DNA of 64,000 nucleotides from an uncultured Prevotella sp. (lineage in GTDB: Bacteria; Bacteroidota; Bacteroidia; Bacteroidales; Bacteroidaceae), in NCBI GenBank assembly GCA_947304695.1, contig CAMZBS010000001.1, positions 1 through 64,000 on the forward strand. The letters run 5' to 3'. This document shows positions 19,641 through 29,397 of the stretch, piece after piece. How positions within the stretch are numbered: position 1 is the stretch's first letter; every line of letters starts with the position of its first letter. The notes under the pieces were generated by a model that worked only from the letters and a program-made list of their open reading frames with translations, was not told the origin of the DNA and ran no database searches. The translations under genes and the position numbers were made by a program.

Positions 19641-19947
19641 AGTTTTGATTTTAATTATTGTTTTTGTTTTTTATGTATTTCACTTCGTTCCGGAGAGGCC
19701 GGAAGTCATCGGGAGTACGGATGTTAGTCTTTTTTCCACAATGATGGCTATTGTGTCTCTTGAGTCATAGTAGCTGTCATGTTGTTGGACGGCTGTTGTC
19801 CGTCTCGCTGGTTTTTCTTAGCCTCAGGTTCGGTGTTCCTCCATGAAATTTTAAAAACGAAGGAACCGGAGACGGGTCTTCCGTGACCCGCCCCCAGTCC
19901 CTTTTTATCAGAGAATCAGGCGATTACGTCGTCTGTGCATGTAGTTC
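19641..19947. other. 307-bp gap between the multi-module protein gene and the FAS1-SusCD run
   Basis: No ORF with a credible product. A possible hairpin sits at 19873-19890. I find no clear TAnnTTTG box for the downstream run on the minus strand, so the run may be read through from 23922 or use a divergent promoter. One degenerate single unit resembling the GCCTCAG repeats occurs near 19818. The rest holds nothing I can support. Confidence 0.5.
19873..19890 (-). terminator. Possible terminator hairpin after the multi-module protein gene
   Basis: CGGGTC (19873-19878) pairs with GACCCG (19885-19890) across a 6-nt loop. In the minus direction a TTTTT run follows only after about 15 nt, so the hairpin is a weak terminator candidate. 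It lies 58 bp after the stop at 19948. Confidence 0.3.
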
Positions 19948-22900
19948 TTAGTTACGGATCTTCTTAACGATTACCACACCGTTGCTCAGCGTCTGGCGCA
20001 TGATGCTCACACCCTTCTGCGGAGCCAGTGTGCGCACACCGTTCAGCGAGAAGAACTCGGTGCGTACCACAGGAGCCTCAGCGTCAATCAGGTCGATGCC
20101 CATGGCGTTGTCACTATTCTGCTTCTCGCTGTTATCTCCGTAGTAGATGAGCTTGAAGTTGTCGAATACCGACCACTCCTGAGTGGGACACTTCACACCG
20201 AATGTCAGCTTGCCGTCGGTCACCTTGAGCACAACGCTGTTCTGGTACTTGCCAGCCTCGAAGTACTTCACGGCAGCCACCATGCTTGAAGGAATGTAGC
20301 CCACCGTGTCGGTCTTGGTTGCATCCTCAGCGTTTGCAAGCGTCACAACGCCCTCACCGGGCACATACTTGGCATCGCCACCCTTCACGAGGTCGGGCAG
20401 TGAGTCAGCAGCTAGCTTCTCAGCCGATACGCCGGAGAAGATGCTCGACACAGCCACAGCAGCGGTGTCTTGAGCAGAGATGGCATAGAGGAAGGTGTTA
20501 GTTGGAGCACTGGGATCGGCCACGTATGTCTTGTAGTCGCTATACTGGGCGAAGCCGTTGCACTGAATCTCGTAAGTTCCGTTGGGAATGCCAACGAGGG
20601 TCTGATAGATGTCGAACGTAGTGTTCCAGAACTCGCAGGCAAGAGCAGCTCTCTGGTTAGCATCCACACCGAATGCACGGCAGGGATTAGCATTCCACTG
20701 TTCGTCGGTCCAGCCGCTGTTGCGCTTCCAGCCGTCGATGGTGTTCACCAGGATGTCCTCACCGTCGTCGTTGAAGTCAGCCTTCTCGAACTTGGCGCTC
20801 TCAATGTAGCTTGTTGCGTCCACAGGATCGTTATCGGTAGCCTTGCTCATGTCGGCATCAGGTGCGCGACGGGCGGTCAGAGCGCCCTCGATCTTCTCAA
20901 TCTCAGCGTCGATAGCCTCAACGGGCAGAGCAGCAGTACCAGCACCCAGCTTGGTCTGAACTGCGGTCAGCACCACCTCAGCGTTAGCAGCCCAAGCCTC
21001 TTCGCCAGCCTCAGCATTCTCGATAGCGGTCTGCAGGGTGTTGTAGGCTTCCTCCAGTTCGAGGTACTTGTTGTACTCATCGGTCATATTCTTCACCGTA
21101 GCCGTTGCCGACTCGAAGCTGATGTCCTCACCATTGCTGATGCTGTCGTTGTAGAGATCCAGTTTTTGCTCATACTCCATGGTGATAATCTCAAGCAGCT
21201 CATCGCTGGCGTGAGCGGTAAGCACAGTGCTCAGAGCAGCAATGGCATCCTTCAGCTCAGTTTCCTTCTGCTTGATCTCATACTCAAAGTTCTTGGCAGC
21301 GTAGAGTTCAGCCAGCACCTGGAACATGGCATCGCCATCAGTGCCGTCTACAGCAGCCTCGGCATCAGCCAGGGCAGCCTCCAGCTTTCTCTTGGCCATG
21401 GCGCTTTCCACGGTCTCGAGTTTGGCGGTGCATTCTGCGATAGCAGCCTTCAGAGCCTCGTTCACCTTCTCAGCCTGGGTTCCCCAGTAGGTCAGCGTGA
21501 AGTTATCAAAGATCACCCAAGAGTCACCACCTTGGTTCGAGCTACCCTTTACGCCCAACTTCATGATGTCTTCAGCATTGGTCACAGCACCAAAGGCAGA
21601 CTGTGTGAACATACCTTTGGCGAAAGCAGCAGCAGCGTCGGCCATGTTGTTGGGGAATACATATCTCACTTCATTGCCCTCAGCATCTGTACCAACGAAG
21701 GTGTTGTAGTCACCCGAATAAATATTCTCGCTCTCCAGAATAGGCTCGCTGAAGATGTTCACGAACGGGGTCATGTTGTCGTTCATGTAAATAAAGCAGG
21801 GCGATGACTTCACATATTCAGACTCTTGTGTCTGCCATGCATTCCAAGCGTTGTCACCACGCAGATAGCGATAGAATCCCTGAGCAGAAATTTCATATAC
21901 GCCAACAGCCATGTTGGGAACTTCCTGACGGATGTCAAACGAAGCATTGTTCCAAGCCTCACCGCAAGAGTTGTTCACCGCCACATTGCCACCAGCAGCA
22001 GCCGTACGGGTCCATCCATCCCAATTGCCCTTTGAGAAGTCGGGGTTGTTAAGCTTATAGGTAACGTCAGCACCAACCACGGGCTTTGCCTGCTTGGCAG
22101 CATCATAAAGTTCCTGCAGTTTGGCAATGGCTTCCTTCACTTCCTCGGTGCTCATTTCCATCTTCGACATTTCTCTCTGCAGACCCGAACGGCCAGAACC
22201 GAGATAAGCCTTCAGTGTCTTCACGGCCTCAGCGTCGTTGTCGGCATTCTTCTCCATGAAATCCTTCACCTCATCATAAAGGGTTTTCAGCTCACCCCAT
22301 GCGCTGAGGTTCTCCTGCACAACAGCATAAGCGGCTTCGAGCTGAGCCATTGTGGCCATAGCCTCTTCGCGGTTGGTAGCTGTTGCAGCTGCAACCTGAG
22401 CATTGAATGCCTCAGCAACGGCTTTCGTTCCAAGGAATCCTTCTGCCTCGGTGTCAATGGTCTGATATCCACCCTTGGCCCAAGCCTGGTAAGCGTCAGC
22501 ACCCTTACCGTAGTACTTCAGGCGGAATCTGTCGAAGGTTGTCCAGTCCGCATCGATGGTCTTTTCCTTTATGATACCAATGCGCAACTTGCTGTCATTG
22601 CCATCGAAGAAGAGCACATTCTGATAGTGTCCCTTGTCGAAATAGTTCTTTGCAGCCGTGGGGCTGTTGGGAACGTAGATACCGTTAGAGCTGGCTTCCT
22701 CGCTTGAGATGCTGTAAGTAGAACCATCCTTGAACGAGTTCATGATAGGCACCTTGAGCGTATCAACGTCAGTTCCTGCATAGAGGAAACCATTCTGCTC
22801 TGTGCCAGCAACATAGTTCTTGTAAGAATCATCGGTATTACCAGCACGGTAGAAGCCGTTCATGCGAAGCTCAAACACACCACCGGCAATGTCAAGTTCC

Positions 22901-23922
22901 TGATACATGTTATAATTTGACTGATAGAACTCAGGAACCTCAGCCAACTTCTGAGTCTCAGCAGGATAACCCCAACCAGCAGAACCTACAGCAAACGTCC
23001 AACCGTCAACAGAAGCACCCACGAAGTCGGGATTGACAATCAACTCAGTCACGTCAACGGGATTCTCGCCAGTGGCCTGACCCAACTGTGCCAGCACAGA
23101 ATTCTTCAGAGCAGCCTCCAGATCGGCCTTGGCTTGCTGCAGCTGTTCAGCCGTAGCATCCTCATTGTTGTAGACATTCTCATAGGGAGTCAGATCGAAG
23201 CCATTAGGAGCAGACTCGATGAGCTTGCGCAGCTCCTCAGAGGCATTGTAGACAGCAGCCAACTTTCCATATTCGCTCCACTCGGGAACTTCAAAGAACT
23301 GCCACTCCACTGCATTTACACCATCGTCGGCAGCCTGCGGATGAATGACCGTACCGGTTTCACCACCCTCAACACCAGGTGAATCGGGCACCACACCGAA
23401 GAACTTGCCTTCGGGCTTCAGTACAGAGTTTGCCTCAGAGACAGAGAAATGATAGGTCTTGTCCTTGCCTTCGATGGCCTCAACCCATACCAAAGCAGCT
23501 TCGCCGTCATTGTTGTCGACGAACAGACCAGCAGGATAGCCCTGACCGGTCACCTTTCCGTCCTTTGCAAGGAAAGCGGTGTGCCACTTGTTCTTCGACT
23601 TCGGGTAGTCACGCAGATAGAGCTGCTTGTCGGCCAGCGTCTTACCGCTGGGCAGGGCGAAGTAGAGAAGCAGGGCGTCATCAGCCGAAACCGTGGCCTG
23701 GGTGCCCCAGGCGTTGCCCTCAAAATAGAACTTTTCGGTACCTACGTTGTACAACACATAATAGGTACCAACCTGAAATTCGGCAGGCGTACGCTCAATG
23801 GTGCTGAGGTCGACAATAGGCGACGGCTCCACCGGCTTTTCACGCTCAAGCGTCAACACTGCGTTGGCATTGAGGCCGACAAGCCACAATGCGCTCAAAA
23901 CGAGTAGTTTTTTGAACTTCAT
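19948..23922 (-). CDS. Large secreted multi-module protein with three jelly-roll-like modules
   Basis: The 1324-residue product has a signal peptide (about 1-21), a beta-trefoil-like region (about 30-200, with YYVLYNVGTEKFYFEG), and then three copies of a helical stretch followed by a jelly-roll-like module. The modules start near 287 (ELIVNPDFVGASVDGW), 617 (YKLNNPDFSKGNWDGW) and 1034 (SYIESAKFEKADF), each ending in a conserved GVYEISAQGFYR-type strand. The pattern NPDF...W resembles carbohydrate-binding modules of the CBM4/9 type. The helical linkers (about 205-285, 480-610, 815-1030) look like spacers. The C-terminus carries SLNGVRTLAPQKGVSI, a variant of the Prevotella C-terminal motif. 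No catalytic residues are evident. It sits between a GH128-like gene and the SusCD run; a surface binding role is inference. Confidence 0.75.
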   Translation of the reverse strand: MKFKKLLVLSALWLVGLNANAVLTLEREKPVEPSPIVDLSTIERTPAEFQVGTYYVLYNVGTEKFYFEGNAWGTQATVSADDALLLYFALPSGKTLADKQLYLRDYPKSKNKWHTAFLAKDGKVTGQGYPAGLFVDNNDGEAALVWVEAIEGKDKTYHFSVSEANSVLKPEGKFFGVVPDSPGVEGGETGTVIHPQAADDGVNAVEWQFFEVPEWSEYGKLAAVYNASEELRKLIESAPNGFDLTPYENVYNNEDATAEQLQQAKADLEAALKNSVLAQLGQATGENPVDVTELIVNPDFVGASVDGWTFAVGSAGWGYPAETQKLAEVPEFYQSNYNMYQELDIAGGVFELRMNGFYRAGNTDDSYKNYVAGTEQNGFLYAGTDVDTLKVPIMNSFKDGSTYSISSEEASSNGIYVPNSPTAAKNYFDKGHYQNVLFFDGNDSKLRIGIIKEKTIDADWTTFDRFRLKYYGKGADAYQAWAKGGYQTIDTEAEGFLGTKAVAEAFNAQVAAATATNREEAMATMAQLEAAYAVVQENLSAWGELKTLYDEVKDFMEKNADNDAEAVKTLKAYLGSGRSGLQREMSKMEMSTEEVKEAIAKLQELYDAAKQAKPVVGADVTYKLNNPDFSKGNWDGWTRTAAAGGNVAVNNSCGEAWNNASFDIRQEVPNMAVGVYEISAQGFYRYLRGDNAWNAWQTQESEYVKSSPCFIYMNDNMTPFVNIFSEPILESENIYSGDYNTFVGTDAEGNEVRYVFPNNMADAAAAFAKGMFTQSAFGAVTNAEDIMKLGVKGSSNQGGDSWVIFDNFTLTYWGTQAEKVNEALKAAIAECTAKLETVESAMAKRKLEAALADAEAAVDGTDGDAMFQVLAELYAAKNFEYEIKQKETELKDAIAALSTVLTAHASDELLEIITMEYEQKLDLYNDSISNGEDISFESATATVKNMTDEYNKYLELEEAYNTLQTAIENAEAGEEAWAANAEVVLTAVQTKLGAGTAALPVEAIDAEIEKIEGALTARRAPDADMSKATDNDPVDATSYIESAKFEKADFNDDGEDILVNTIDGWKRNSGWTDEQWNANPCRAFGVDANQRAALACEFWNTTFDIYQTLVGIPNGTYEIQCNGFAQYSDYKTYVADPSAPTNTFLYAISAQDTAAVAVSSIFSGVSAEKLAADSLPDLVKGGDAKYVPGEGVVTLANAEDATKTDTVGYIPSSMVAAVKYFEAGKYQNSVVLKVTDGKLTFGVKCPTQEWSVFDNFKLIYYGDNSEKQNSDNAMGIDLIDAEAPVVRTEFFSLNGVRTLAPQKGVSIMRQTLSNGVVIVKKIRN

Positions 23923-24091
23923 AAGCTTAAAAAATTAATAAAGTTAGTAAAATAAATAATAGGTTTTGCAAATACGTATTCGGGCTTTCACGCCCAAAAA
24001 AGGTGATATCGGGTGCAAATTTAAGCAAAATCTTTCATATTCGTATCATTTTCTATAGTTTTTTTTGCAGAACTATCTGTTAAAATCCGAA

Positions 24092-24137
24092 AATCCGTGT
24101 AATCTGTTGGCAAATTGACCAACTGATTACACGGATT
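24092..24137 (-). terminator. Long hairpin downstream of the GH128-like gene
   Basis: A 19-nt arm at 24092-24110 pairs with 24119-24137 with one mismatch and an 8-nt loop; the stem core is AATCCGTGTAATC / GATTACACGGATT. In the minus direction it is followed by TTTTCGGATTTTA. It lies 38 bp after the stop of the GH128-like gene and about 170 bp before the next start, so termination is plausible. The AATCCGTGTAATC wording is, from memory, frequent between Bacteroidota genes. Confidence 0.55.
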
Positions 24138-24174
24138 ACAGATTATTTGTAATTTGTTACGAATGTTACTTTTT

Positions 24175-26442
24175 TTATCGCACCACCACCTTGCTGATCT
24201 GACCGCCTTGCACCTTAATATATATTCCGCGCGCGGGCGCGAGGACCTGACGGCCATCGAGGGTGTACCAGGTGGCGGAGGCGGTGGAGGCAGTGAGGGT
24301 GCGGATGCTGGTATCATCGGGCAGTCCGTGGACGGGCATGGTGAGACCTGTCCAGTCGCGCTGGATGACCAGCTCGGTGTGGTCGGCGAAGCAGGCTTCG
24401 TAGGCTCCCAGGGGCGGTTCCTCTCCGTCGGGCACTACCCACCACTCACCGTCTTTCAGATAGATGCAGCCGCCCTCGAGCGGATAGGCATCGAACTGGC
24501 CGATGAGACCACTGGCCCCGTATTTCTCGGTGAGCACCTTGTCGCCATAGACAATGAAGCTTGCCGCGAGGCTGTCGGTATGATACACGGCGGGATAGCC
24601 TGCCTCAACATGGTCGATGGGATTCATGCAGAAGGCCGTGAGATCGGGCGTGACACCAACCACCTCGTAAAGCAGAGTACCCGTCATGGGATAGATGCCG
24701 TTCTTCAGGCAGATGGTGCCCCAGCCGTCGGCCGACTGCACGGGGCGGGTGTAGACCTCGGTGGTGTAGGTGACCGTCTTGGTATAGGAGTGCTTCTTGT
24801 TGAAGTCAATCTGATGGACACGGTACACGTCGCCGCTCTGAGAGAGCGAGTCGACGAAGCTGCACAGCGAGGGGCCGTCGGCCACCTGTGCATCGCCTGC
24901 CACCTCCCAGGTGGTGCCGCCGTCGCGGCTGCGCTCCACCTGAACCGAGCGGCTGTACTCGCCGTTGTTGTCCTGCCACTGCACGAGGGCACAGCCCGAC
25001 TGCGGGTCGGTGATCACCTCGATGCGTCCGGGAGCGTACTGGCGCGGCGTGGTGGGAATCTTTTCGTACTTGCCGTTGTAGCCCAGTCCGGCATCGATGG
25101 TGGCGTAGTATTCGCCTGCCTCGGTCAGCGTGCTGCCCTTGATGAGCCGCGAAGGATCGCGCTCACCGTTCCAGTAATAGTAGCGCTCAATGCAGTCGTT
25201 CTGGTTGAGCACAGGGCAGATGCGTTTCAGGGCAGCAGCGTTCTGGGCCTCGGTCACATTGCTGGCAAAGGCACCGTTGTTATTCCATGAGGCACCCCAC
25301 ACCCATTCCGAAATCCAGACGGGGCGGCCTGTGCTGTTGGTCCAGTTCCTGATGGTGCCAAAGTTGCTTTCGGGCCAGTAGCAGTGCAGGTCGATGATGT
25401 CGCAGCGCCAGCCACGAGCATCGATAGAGTCGATGAACCGCTTGATGTAGCCCGTGCCGTTGGTATAGTCACTGCCGTCCCACGACGAGGGTGAGCAGAG
25501 GCGCATGCCAGTGGCCATGAGGTCTTCCCAGTTGGAGAGCACCAGGTTCACGTCCTCGGTCTGTCCTTTCGGGTCGTCAGCAGTGTTCATGGGCTCGTTA
25601 TTAGTCTTCATGTGGGGCGAGGTAGTGCAGGAGCCGAGCGACGAGGGCGACGGATAGTTCTCATAGATGTGGTGGGGCACGTTCTCCTGGTTGGGAGCCA
25701 TGTCGCTGGTGCCACCCCAGGTATAGGTGCTGGTGACGTTGAGCAGATCGCAGGCTGCGGCATCACCACCGGCGGCAGCCAGCTGGGGCTTGCCAGTGTC
25801 ATACCACTTGAAAATACGGTAGGACGTGATCTTCTGGTCAAGGATGTCGGGCAGCACCTTCAGCTCGTAGTCAGCATTGGCTGCAATGAAGCAGCGGCTG
25901 TAGCCGCGTCCGCCTGGGCGGGTGGAGAAGGTAACCATGTAGCCGCGCTTCAGCTTGAAGGAGCGGATGCGGTTGTTCAGCTTCTCGTCGGTGAGGGTGT
26001 TCATGAATCCGCCCGTGTTCTCCAATCCAAAGTCGTTGACGGCCTCGCCCATGAAGTTCTGCTCACTATAGACGGTGAGCGGCTGGAAGTCGGGGGCGTA
26101 GGGCATGATGATGGTGCCACGGTTGTAGAGCTTCACCTGACAGTTGCGGTCGGGGTTGGCCTTCTTGCCGTCTATCTGCACGTGGGCACCGATGAGTCGC
26201 AGGGCATCCTTGGGCTTCACCTTCTCCAGGATGAGCACGGCGTGCTCAGTGTTCACCAAGTTCACCACTCCCAGGTCGCCGAAGGGCTTGGCGTTCTTCA
26301 GGATGAGGTTCTGGTCCTTGGTAATGACGAGGGTGTCATTCAGAGTCGACGACCGCTGGTAGTCAGTGTTGGCTGCCGTTGCCGTGGTCACGGCCAGGAT
26401 CATGAGCAGTCCGGTAATGAGTAGTTTGCGCATTTTCTTCAT
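24175..26442 (-). CDS. Secreted GH128-like glycoside hydrolase (putative beta-1,3-glucanase)
   Basis: The catalytic part (about 240-440) resembles the Asl1-like/GH128 TIM barrel: TSPHMKTNNEPMN with the likely acid/base Glu 283, MRLCSPSSWDG, IIDLHCYW with the conserved His 353, and RPVWISEWVWG with the likely nucleophile Glu 379. GH128 enzymes cleave beta-1,3-glucan. Residues 1-23 are a signal peptide; about 25-235 form a beta-rich N-terminal region. A fibronectin-like region (about 460-580) and a beta-rich tail follow, and the end, YTLDGRQVLAPARGIYIK, is the Prevotella C-terminal motif. At 755 residues it is much longer than the GH128 domain alone (about 250). The ATG at 26442 or the one three codons later both fit. 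Confidence 0.8.
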   Translation of the reverse strand: MKKMRKLLITGLLMILAVTTATAANTDYQRSSTLNDTLVITKDQNLILKNAKPFGDLGVVNLVNTEHAVLILEKVKPKDALRLIGAHVQIDGKKANPDRNCQVKLYNRGTIIMPYAPDFQPLTVYSEQNFMGEAVNDFGLENTGGFMNTLTDEKLNNRIRSFKLKRGYMVTFSTRPGGRGYSRCFIAANADYELKVLPDILDQKITSYRIFKWYDTGKPQLAAAGGDAAACDLLNVTSTYTWGGTSDMAPNQENVPHHIYENYPSPSSLGSCTTSPHMKTNNEPMNTADDPKGQTEDVNLVLSNWEDLMATGMRLCSPSSWDGSDYTNGTGYIKRFIDSIDARGWRCDIIDLHCYWPESNFGTIRNWTNSTGRPVWISEWVWGASWNNNGAFASNVTEAQNAAALKRICPVLNQNDCIERYYYWNGERDPSRLIKGSTLTEAGEYYATIDAGLGYNGKYEKIPTTPRQYAPGRIEVITDPQSGCALVQWQDNNGEYSRSVQVERSRDGGTTWEVAGDAQVADGPSLCSFVDSLSQSGDVYRVHQIDFNKKHSYTKTVTYTTEVYTRPVQSADGWGTICLKNGIYPMTGTLLYEVVGVTPDLTAFCMNPIDHVEAGYPAVYHTDSLAASFIVYGDKVLTEKYGASGLIGQFDAYPLEGGCIYLKDGEWWVVPDGEEPPLGAYEACFADHTELVIQRDWTGLTMPVHGLPDDTSIRTLTASTASATWYTLDGRQVLAPARGIYIKVQGGQISKVVVR

Positions 26443-26570
26443 ATTCTCTCTGGGTTTTTAGTTTCTACTGGGGGCAAAGATACGAAGAAAAAGTGAAATC
26501 ACCATTATTTTTCCGTCATTTCTTCGTCTCAGTCAGGAAAAAAACGGCCCATTTTCCGTTTGTTTTGCAA
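26443..26570. other. Upstream region of the GH128-like gene
   Basis: This 128-bp stretch holds the leader and promoter of the gene at 24175-26442: the minus strand reads TATCTTTG at 26482-26475, 33 bp before the ATG. No TTTG -33 box is seen at the usual distance. Together with array B and the pnp terminator it fills the 312-bp gap between the two genes. Confidence 0.5.
26475..26482 (-). promoter_or_regulatory. Putative -7 box for the GH128-like gene
   Basis: The minus strand reads TATCTTTG, a full TAnnTTTG match, placing the transcript start about 28 nt before the start codon. The -33 element is weak. Confidence 0.5.
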
Positions 26571-26658
26571 CTGAGGCTCACTTGACTCGCAACTGAGGCT
26601 CAGTTGTGAGCTAACTGAGGCTCAGTTACGACATTACTGAGGCTCAGTTGCAAAGCCC
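26571..26658. repeat. Array B: four 22-nt units, GAGGCTCAGTT family
   Basis: CTGAGGCTCA occurs at 26571, 26593, 26615 and 26637, exactly 22 nt apart and in one orientation. Three of the four continue with GTT, giving AACTGAGGCTCAGTT, a 15-nt palindrome around a central G. The remaining 9-10 nt of each unit vary. The array lies 97 bp downstream of the pnp stop, beyond its terminator. Confidence 0.9.
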
Positions 26659-26662
26659 TCAT

Positions 26663-26690
26663 AAAAAAATCCCCGCCTGGCCAGGTGGGG
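26663..26690 (-). terminator. Intrinsic terminator of pnp
   Basis: CCCCGCCTGG (26671-26680) and CCAGGTGGGG (26681-26690) form a GC-rich hairpin with one G-U pair, followed in the minus direction by a run of seven T (26669-26663). It is 65 bp after the pnp stop. Confidence 0.85.
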
Positions 26691-26754
26691 AAGGGATGGA
26701 AGGAAGAAATACCGGCCAGACGGGGTACATGGACTTCAGGGGAAATTAGGGAAG

Positions 26755-29157
26755 TTAAAAGTCCATGTGGTCAAGCGAGTCGCTAAAATCGCGCGGCTCG
26801 TGGTTCTCCTGCGGGTCGCGATACTCGTCGCCCAGACGGGCGGCCAGCTTGTCGGCAAACTCGCTGTTGTCATGATGCGGACGGCGCTCGCCACGCTCGG
26901 GACGGGGACGACGCTCGCCACGCTCGGCTCCACGCTCAGGACGGGGACGACGCTCGCCACGCTCGGGACGCTCGCCACGCTCACGGCGGGCAGGACGCTC
27001 CACGTAGCCCTCGGGCTTCGGGATGAGCACACGGTGAGAGAGCTTGTACTTGCCCGTCTTCGGGTCAATCTCAAGCAGCTTCACGGTAATCTTGTCGCCC
27101 TCCTTGATGCCTGCTTCCTCAACAGTCTCAAGGCGCTTCCAGTCAATCTCAGAGATGTGCAGCAGACCGTCCTTGCCGGGCATGATCTCGACGAAGCAGC
27201 CGTAAGGCATGATTGAGCGCACGGTGCCCTCATAGACCTCGCCCACTTCGGGAATGGCCACGATAGCCTTGATCTTGGCCAGGGCTGCGTCGATGCACTC
27301 CTTGTCTGGACCGGCCACCTGAACTTTGCCCACACCGTCCTCTTCGTCGATGGTGATGGTGGTTCTGGTGTCTTCCTGCATCTGCTGGATAATCTTGCCA
27401 CCAGGGCCGATGACAGCTCCGATGAAGTCCTTCGGAATCTCAATCTGGACGATGCGAGGCACCTGGGGCTTGAAGTCGGCGCGAGGCTCAGCGATGGTGT
27501 CGGTTAGGCAGTTCAGGATGTGCTCACGACCGGCCTTGGCCTGCATAAGGGCCTTCTCCAGGATGTCGAACGACAGGCCGTCGCACTTGATGTCCATCTG
27601 GGTGGCGGTCAGACCGTCGCGTGTACCGGTGGTCTTGAAGTCCATGTCGCCCAGGTGGTCCTCGTCGCCGAGGATGTCAGAGAGCACTGCATACTTGTCT
27701 TCTCCGGGGTTCTTAATCAGACCCATGGCAATACCGCTGACGGGCTTCTTCATGGGCACGCCGGCATCCATCAGGGCCAGGGTTCCGGCGCAGACGGTAG
27801 CCATTGAACTTGAACCGTTGGACTCGAGAATCTGAGAGACGAGACGAACGGTGTAGGGGAAATCCTCGGGAATCTGACCCTTCAGTCCGCGCCATGCCAG
27901 ATGGCCGTGGCCAATCTCGCGACGGCCTACGCCGCGCTGTGCCTTGGCCTCGCCGGTGCAGAACGGGGGGAAGTTATAGTGAAGCAGGAACTTCATGTAG
28001 CTCTTGTCAAGCACGTCGTCAACCAGCTTCTCGTCGAGCTTTGTGCCCAGAGTGCAGGTCGAGAGCGACTGCGTCTCACCACGGGTGAAGATGGAGCTTC
28101 CGTGAGGCATGGGCAGGGGCGACACTTCGCACCAGATGGGGCGGATGTCGGTGGTCTTGCGACCGTCCAGACGGATGCCTTCGTCGAGGATGCAACGGCG
28201 CATAGCGTCGCGCTCCACATCGTGGTAGTAGCGGTCCATCATGGCTGCATACTCGTCGTCGCTAATCTCGCCCTTGGCATCGTCAGCCAGCTCGGCACGC
28301 TCAGCGAAGAACTTCTCCTTGAAGTCTTCGAGCAGCTTCTCGAAGGCTTCGGCACGCTGCTGCTTCTCCAGAGCCTGCTTGGTGATGTCATAGGCGGGCT
28401 GGTAGAGCTCCTTGTTCATGCGCTCACGCAGGGCCTCGTCGTTCACTTCGTGGTCATACTCGCGCTTCACGTCCTTGCCCAGCTCCTTGGAGAGCTCGGC
28501 CTGCAGCTCACACATGGGCTTGATGGCCACCATGGCAGCCTTCAGTGCGCCCAGCAGATCCTGCTCGCTCACCTCTTTCATTTCGCCTTCCACCATCATG
28601 ATATTCTCTGCCGAGGCACCCACCATGATGTCCATGTCGGCCTGCTTCATCTGTTCGAAGGTAGGGTCGATGACATACTCACCGTTAACGCGGGCAACGC
28701 GAACCTCCGAGATGGGGCACTCGAAGGGAATATCCGAGCAGGCCAGGGCTGCCGAAGCGGCAAAACCGGCCAGAGCATCGGGCTGGTCAACACCATCGGC
28801 ACTGAGCAGCATCACATTGACGAAAACTTCTGCGTGATAGTTAGAGGGGAAGAGTGGACGAAGAACGCGGTCCACAAGTCGCGATGTAAGGATTTCATTG
28901 TCAGAGGCTTTGCCTTCGCGCTTGGTAAATCCGCCGGGGAAACGGCCTGCGGCACTGTACTGTTCACGATAGTCTACCTGCAAAGGCATGAAATCGGTTC
29001 CGGGAACTGCATCTTTTGCGGCACAAACAGTGGCCAGAAGCACGGTGTTGTTCATTCTCAGAACTACAGAACCGTCGGTCTGTTTTGCCACTTTCCCGGT
29101 TTCAATGGTGATGGTCCTTCCATCAGCCAGTTGAAGGGTTTTTGTAATTACGTTCAT
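26755..29157 (-). CDS. pnp: Polyribonucleotide nucleotidyltransferase (PNPase)
   Basis: PNPase degrades RNA 3' to 5' by phosphorolysis. The 800-residue protein has the full architecture: two RNase PH domains (about 10-235 and 330-540) around a helical linker, a KH domain with [15 protein letters not shown] at about 577, and an S1 domain (about 645-715, [20 protein letters not shown]). Substrate-site motifs [12 protein letters not shown] and [13 protein letters not shown] are intact. The last 80 residues form an extra tail rich in Arg, Glu, Gly and Pro ([18 protein letters not shown]), encoded by short GC-rich repeats at about 26880-27000; such tails in other proteins bind RNA. It has its own promoter and terminator. 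Confidence 0.98.
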   Translation of the reverse strand: MNVITKTLQLADGRTITIETGKVAKQTDGSVVLRMNNTVLLATVCAAKDAVPGTDFMPLQVDYREQYSAAGRFPGGFTKREGKASDNEILTSRLVDRVLRPLFPSNYHAEVFVNVMLLSADGVDQPDALAGFAASAALACSDIPFECPISEVRVARVNGEYVIDPTFEQMKQADMDIMVGASAENIMMVEGEMKEVSEQDLLGALKAAMVAIKPMCELQAELSKELGKDVKREYDHEVNDEALRERMNKELYQPAYDITKQALEKQQRAEAFEKLLEDFKEKFFAERAELADDAKGEISDDEYAAMMDRYYHDVERDAMRRCILDEGIRLDGRKTTDIRPIWCEVSPLPMPHGSSIFTRGETQSLSTCTLGTKLDEKLVDDVLDKSYMKFLLHYNFPPFCTGEAKAQRGVGRREIGHGHLAWRGLKGQIPEDFPYTVRLVSQILESNGSSSMATVCAGTLALMDAGVPMKKPVSGIAMGLIKNPGEDKYAVLSDILGDEDHLGDMDFKTTGTRDGLTATQMDIKCDGLSFDILEKALMQAKAGREHILNCLTDTIAEPRADFKPQVPRIVQIEIPKDFIGAVIGPGGKIIQQMQEDTRTTITIDEEDGVGKVQVAGPDKECIDAALAKIKAIVAIPEVGEVYEGTVRSIMPYGCFVEIMPGKDGLLHISEIDWKRLETVEEAGIKEGDKITVKLLEIDPKTGKYKLSHRVLIPKPEGYVERPARRERGERPERGERRPRPERGAERGERRPRPERGERRPHHDNSEFADKLAARLGDEYRDPQENHEPRDFSDSLDHMDF

Positions 29158-29195
29158 CTTTTCTGTTAAAACATCTAAATAATAAAAAAGTCGTG

Positions 29196-29203
29196 CAAAG
29201 TTA
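29196..29203 (-). promoter_or_regulatory. Putative -7 box for pnp
   Basis: The minus strand reads TAACTTTG, matching TAnnTTTG, about 39 bp before the pnp ATG. A TTTG occurs 12 bp upstream, closer than the usual 19-20, so the -33 assignment is uncertain. Confidence 0.55.
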
Positions 29204-29286
29204 CTATTAATTGAGCAAATAAAAGAATTAAAGCTTAATTATTTCATATTTTTATGAATTAAGCCTCAGTTATCACCGTTTTTTCG

Positions 29287-29294
29287 TAACTTTG
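29287..29294 (+). promoter_or_regulatory. Upstream of two tandem -7 boxes before the Ca2+-ATPase gene
   Basis: TAACTTTG at 29287-29294 lies in a 15-nt segment (TTTTCGTAACTTTGC, 29281-29295) that is repeated exactly at 29365-29379, 84 bp downstream. No -33 TTTG is seen for this copy. Confidence 0.4.
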
Positions 29295-29347
29295 CCATCA
29301 AAGATGGCGAACTTACTCCGTCTCGGCAAAAAAAAGAAACGAGTTTC

Positions 29348-29378
29348 TTTGTTTTGCTCTCGACTTTTCGTAACTTTG
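29348..29378 (+). promoter_or_regulatory. Promoter of the Ca2+-ATPase-ribF-dusB operon
   Basis: TTTG (29348-29351), a 19-bp spacer and TAACTTTG (29371-29378) match the Bacteroidota housekeeping promoter. The expected leader is about 16 nt before the GTG at 29398. Confidence 0.75.
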
Positions 29379-29397
29379 CAGTCCAAATTCTTGAAAG

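Noticed and set aside
24021..24317. 98-codon ORF running into the GH128-like gene end
   Set aside because: It is a shadow frame with Pro-rich low complexity, spanning the terminator hairpin.
26571..26658. Possible CRISPR array
   Set aside because: The repeated core is only about 13 nt and the variable part 9 nt, far shorter than CRISPR repeats and spacers, and no cas gene is in the window.
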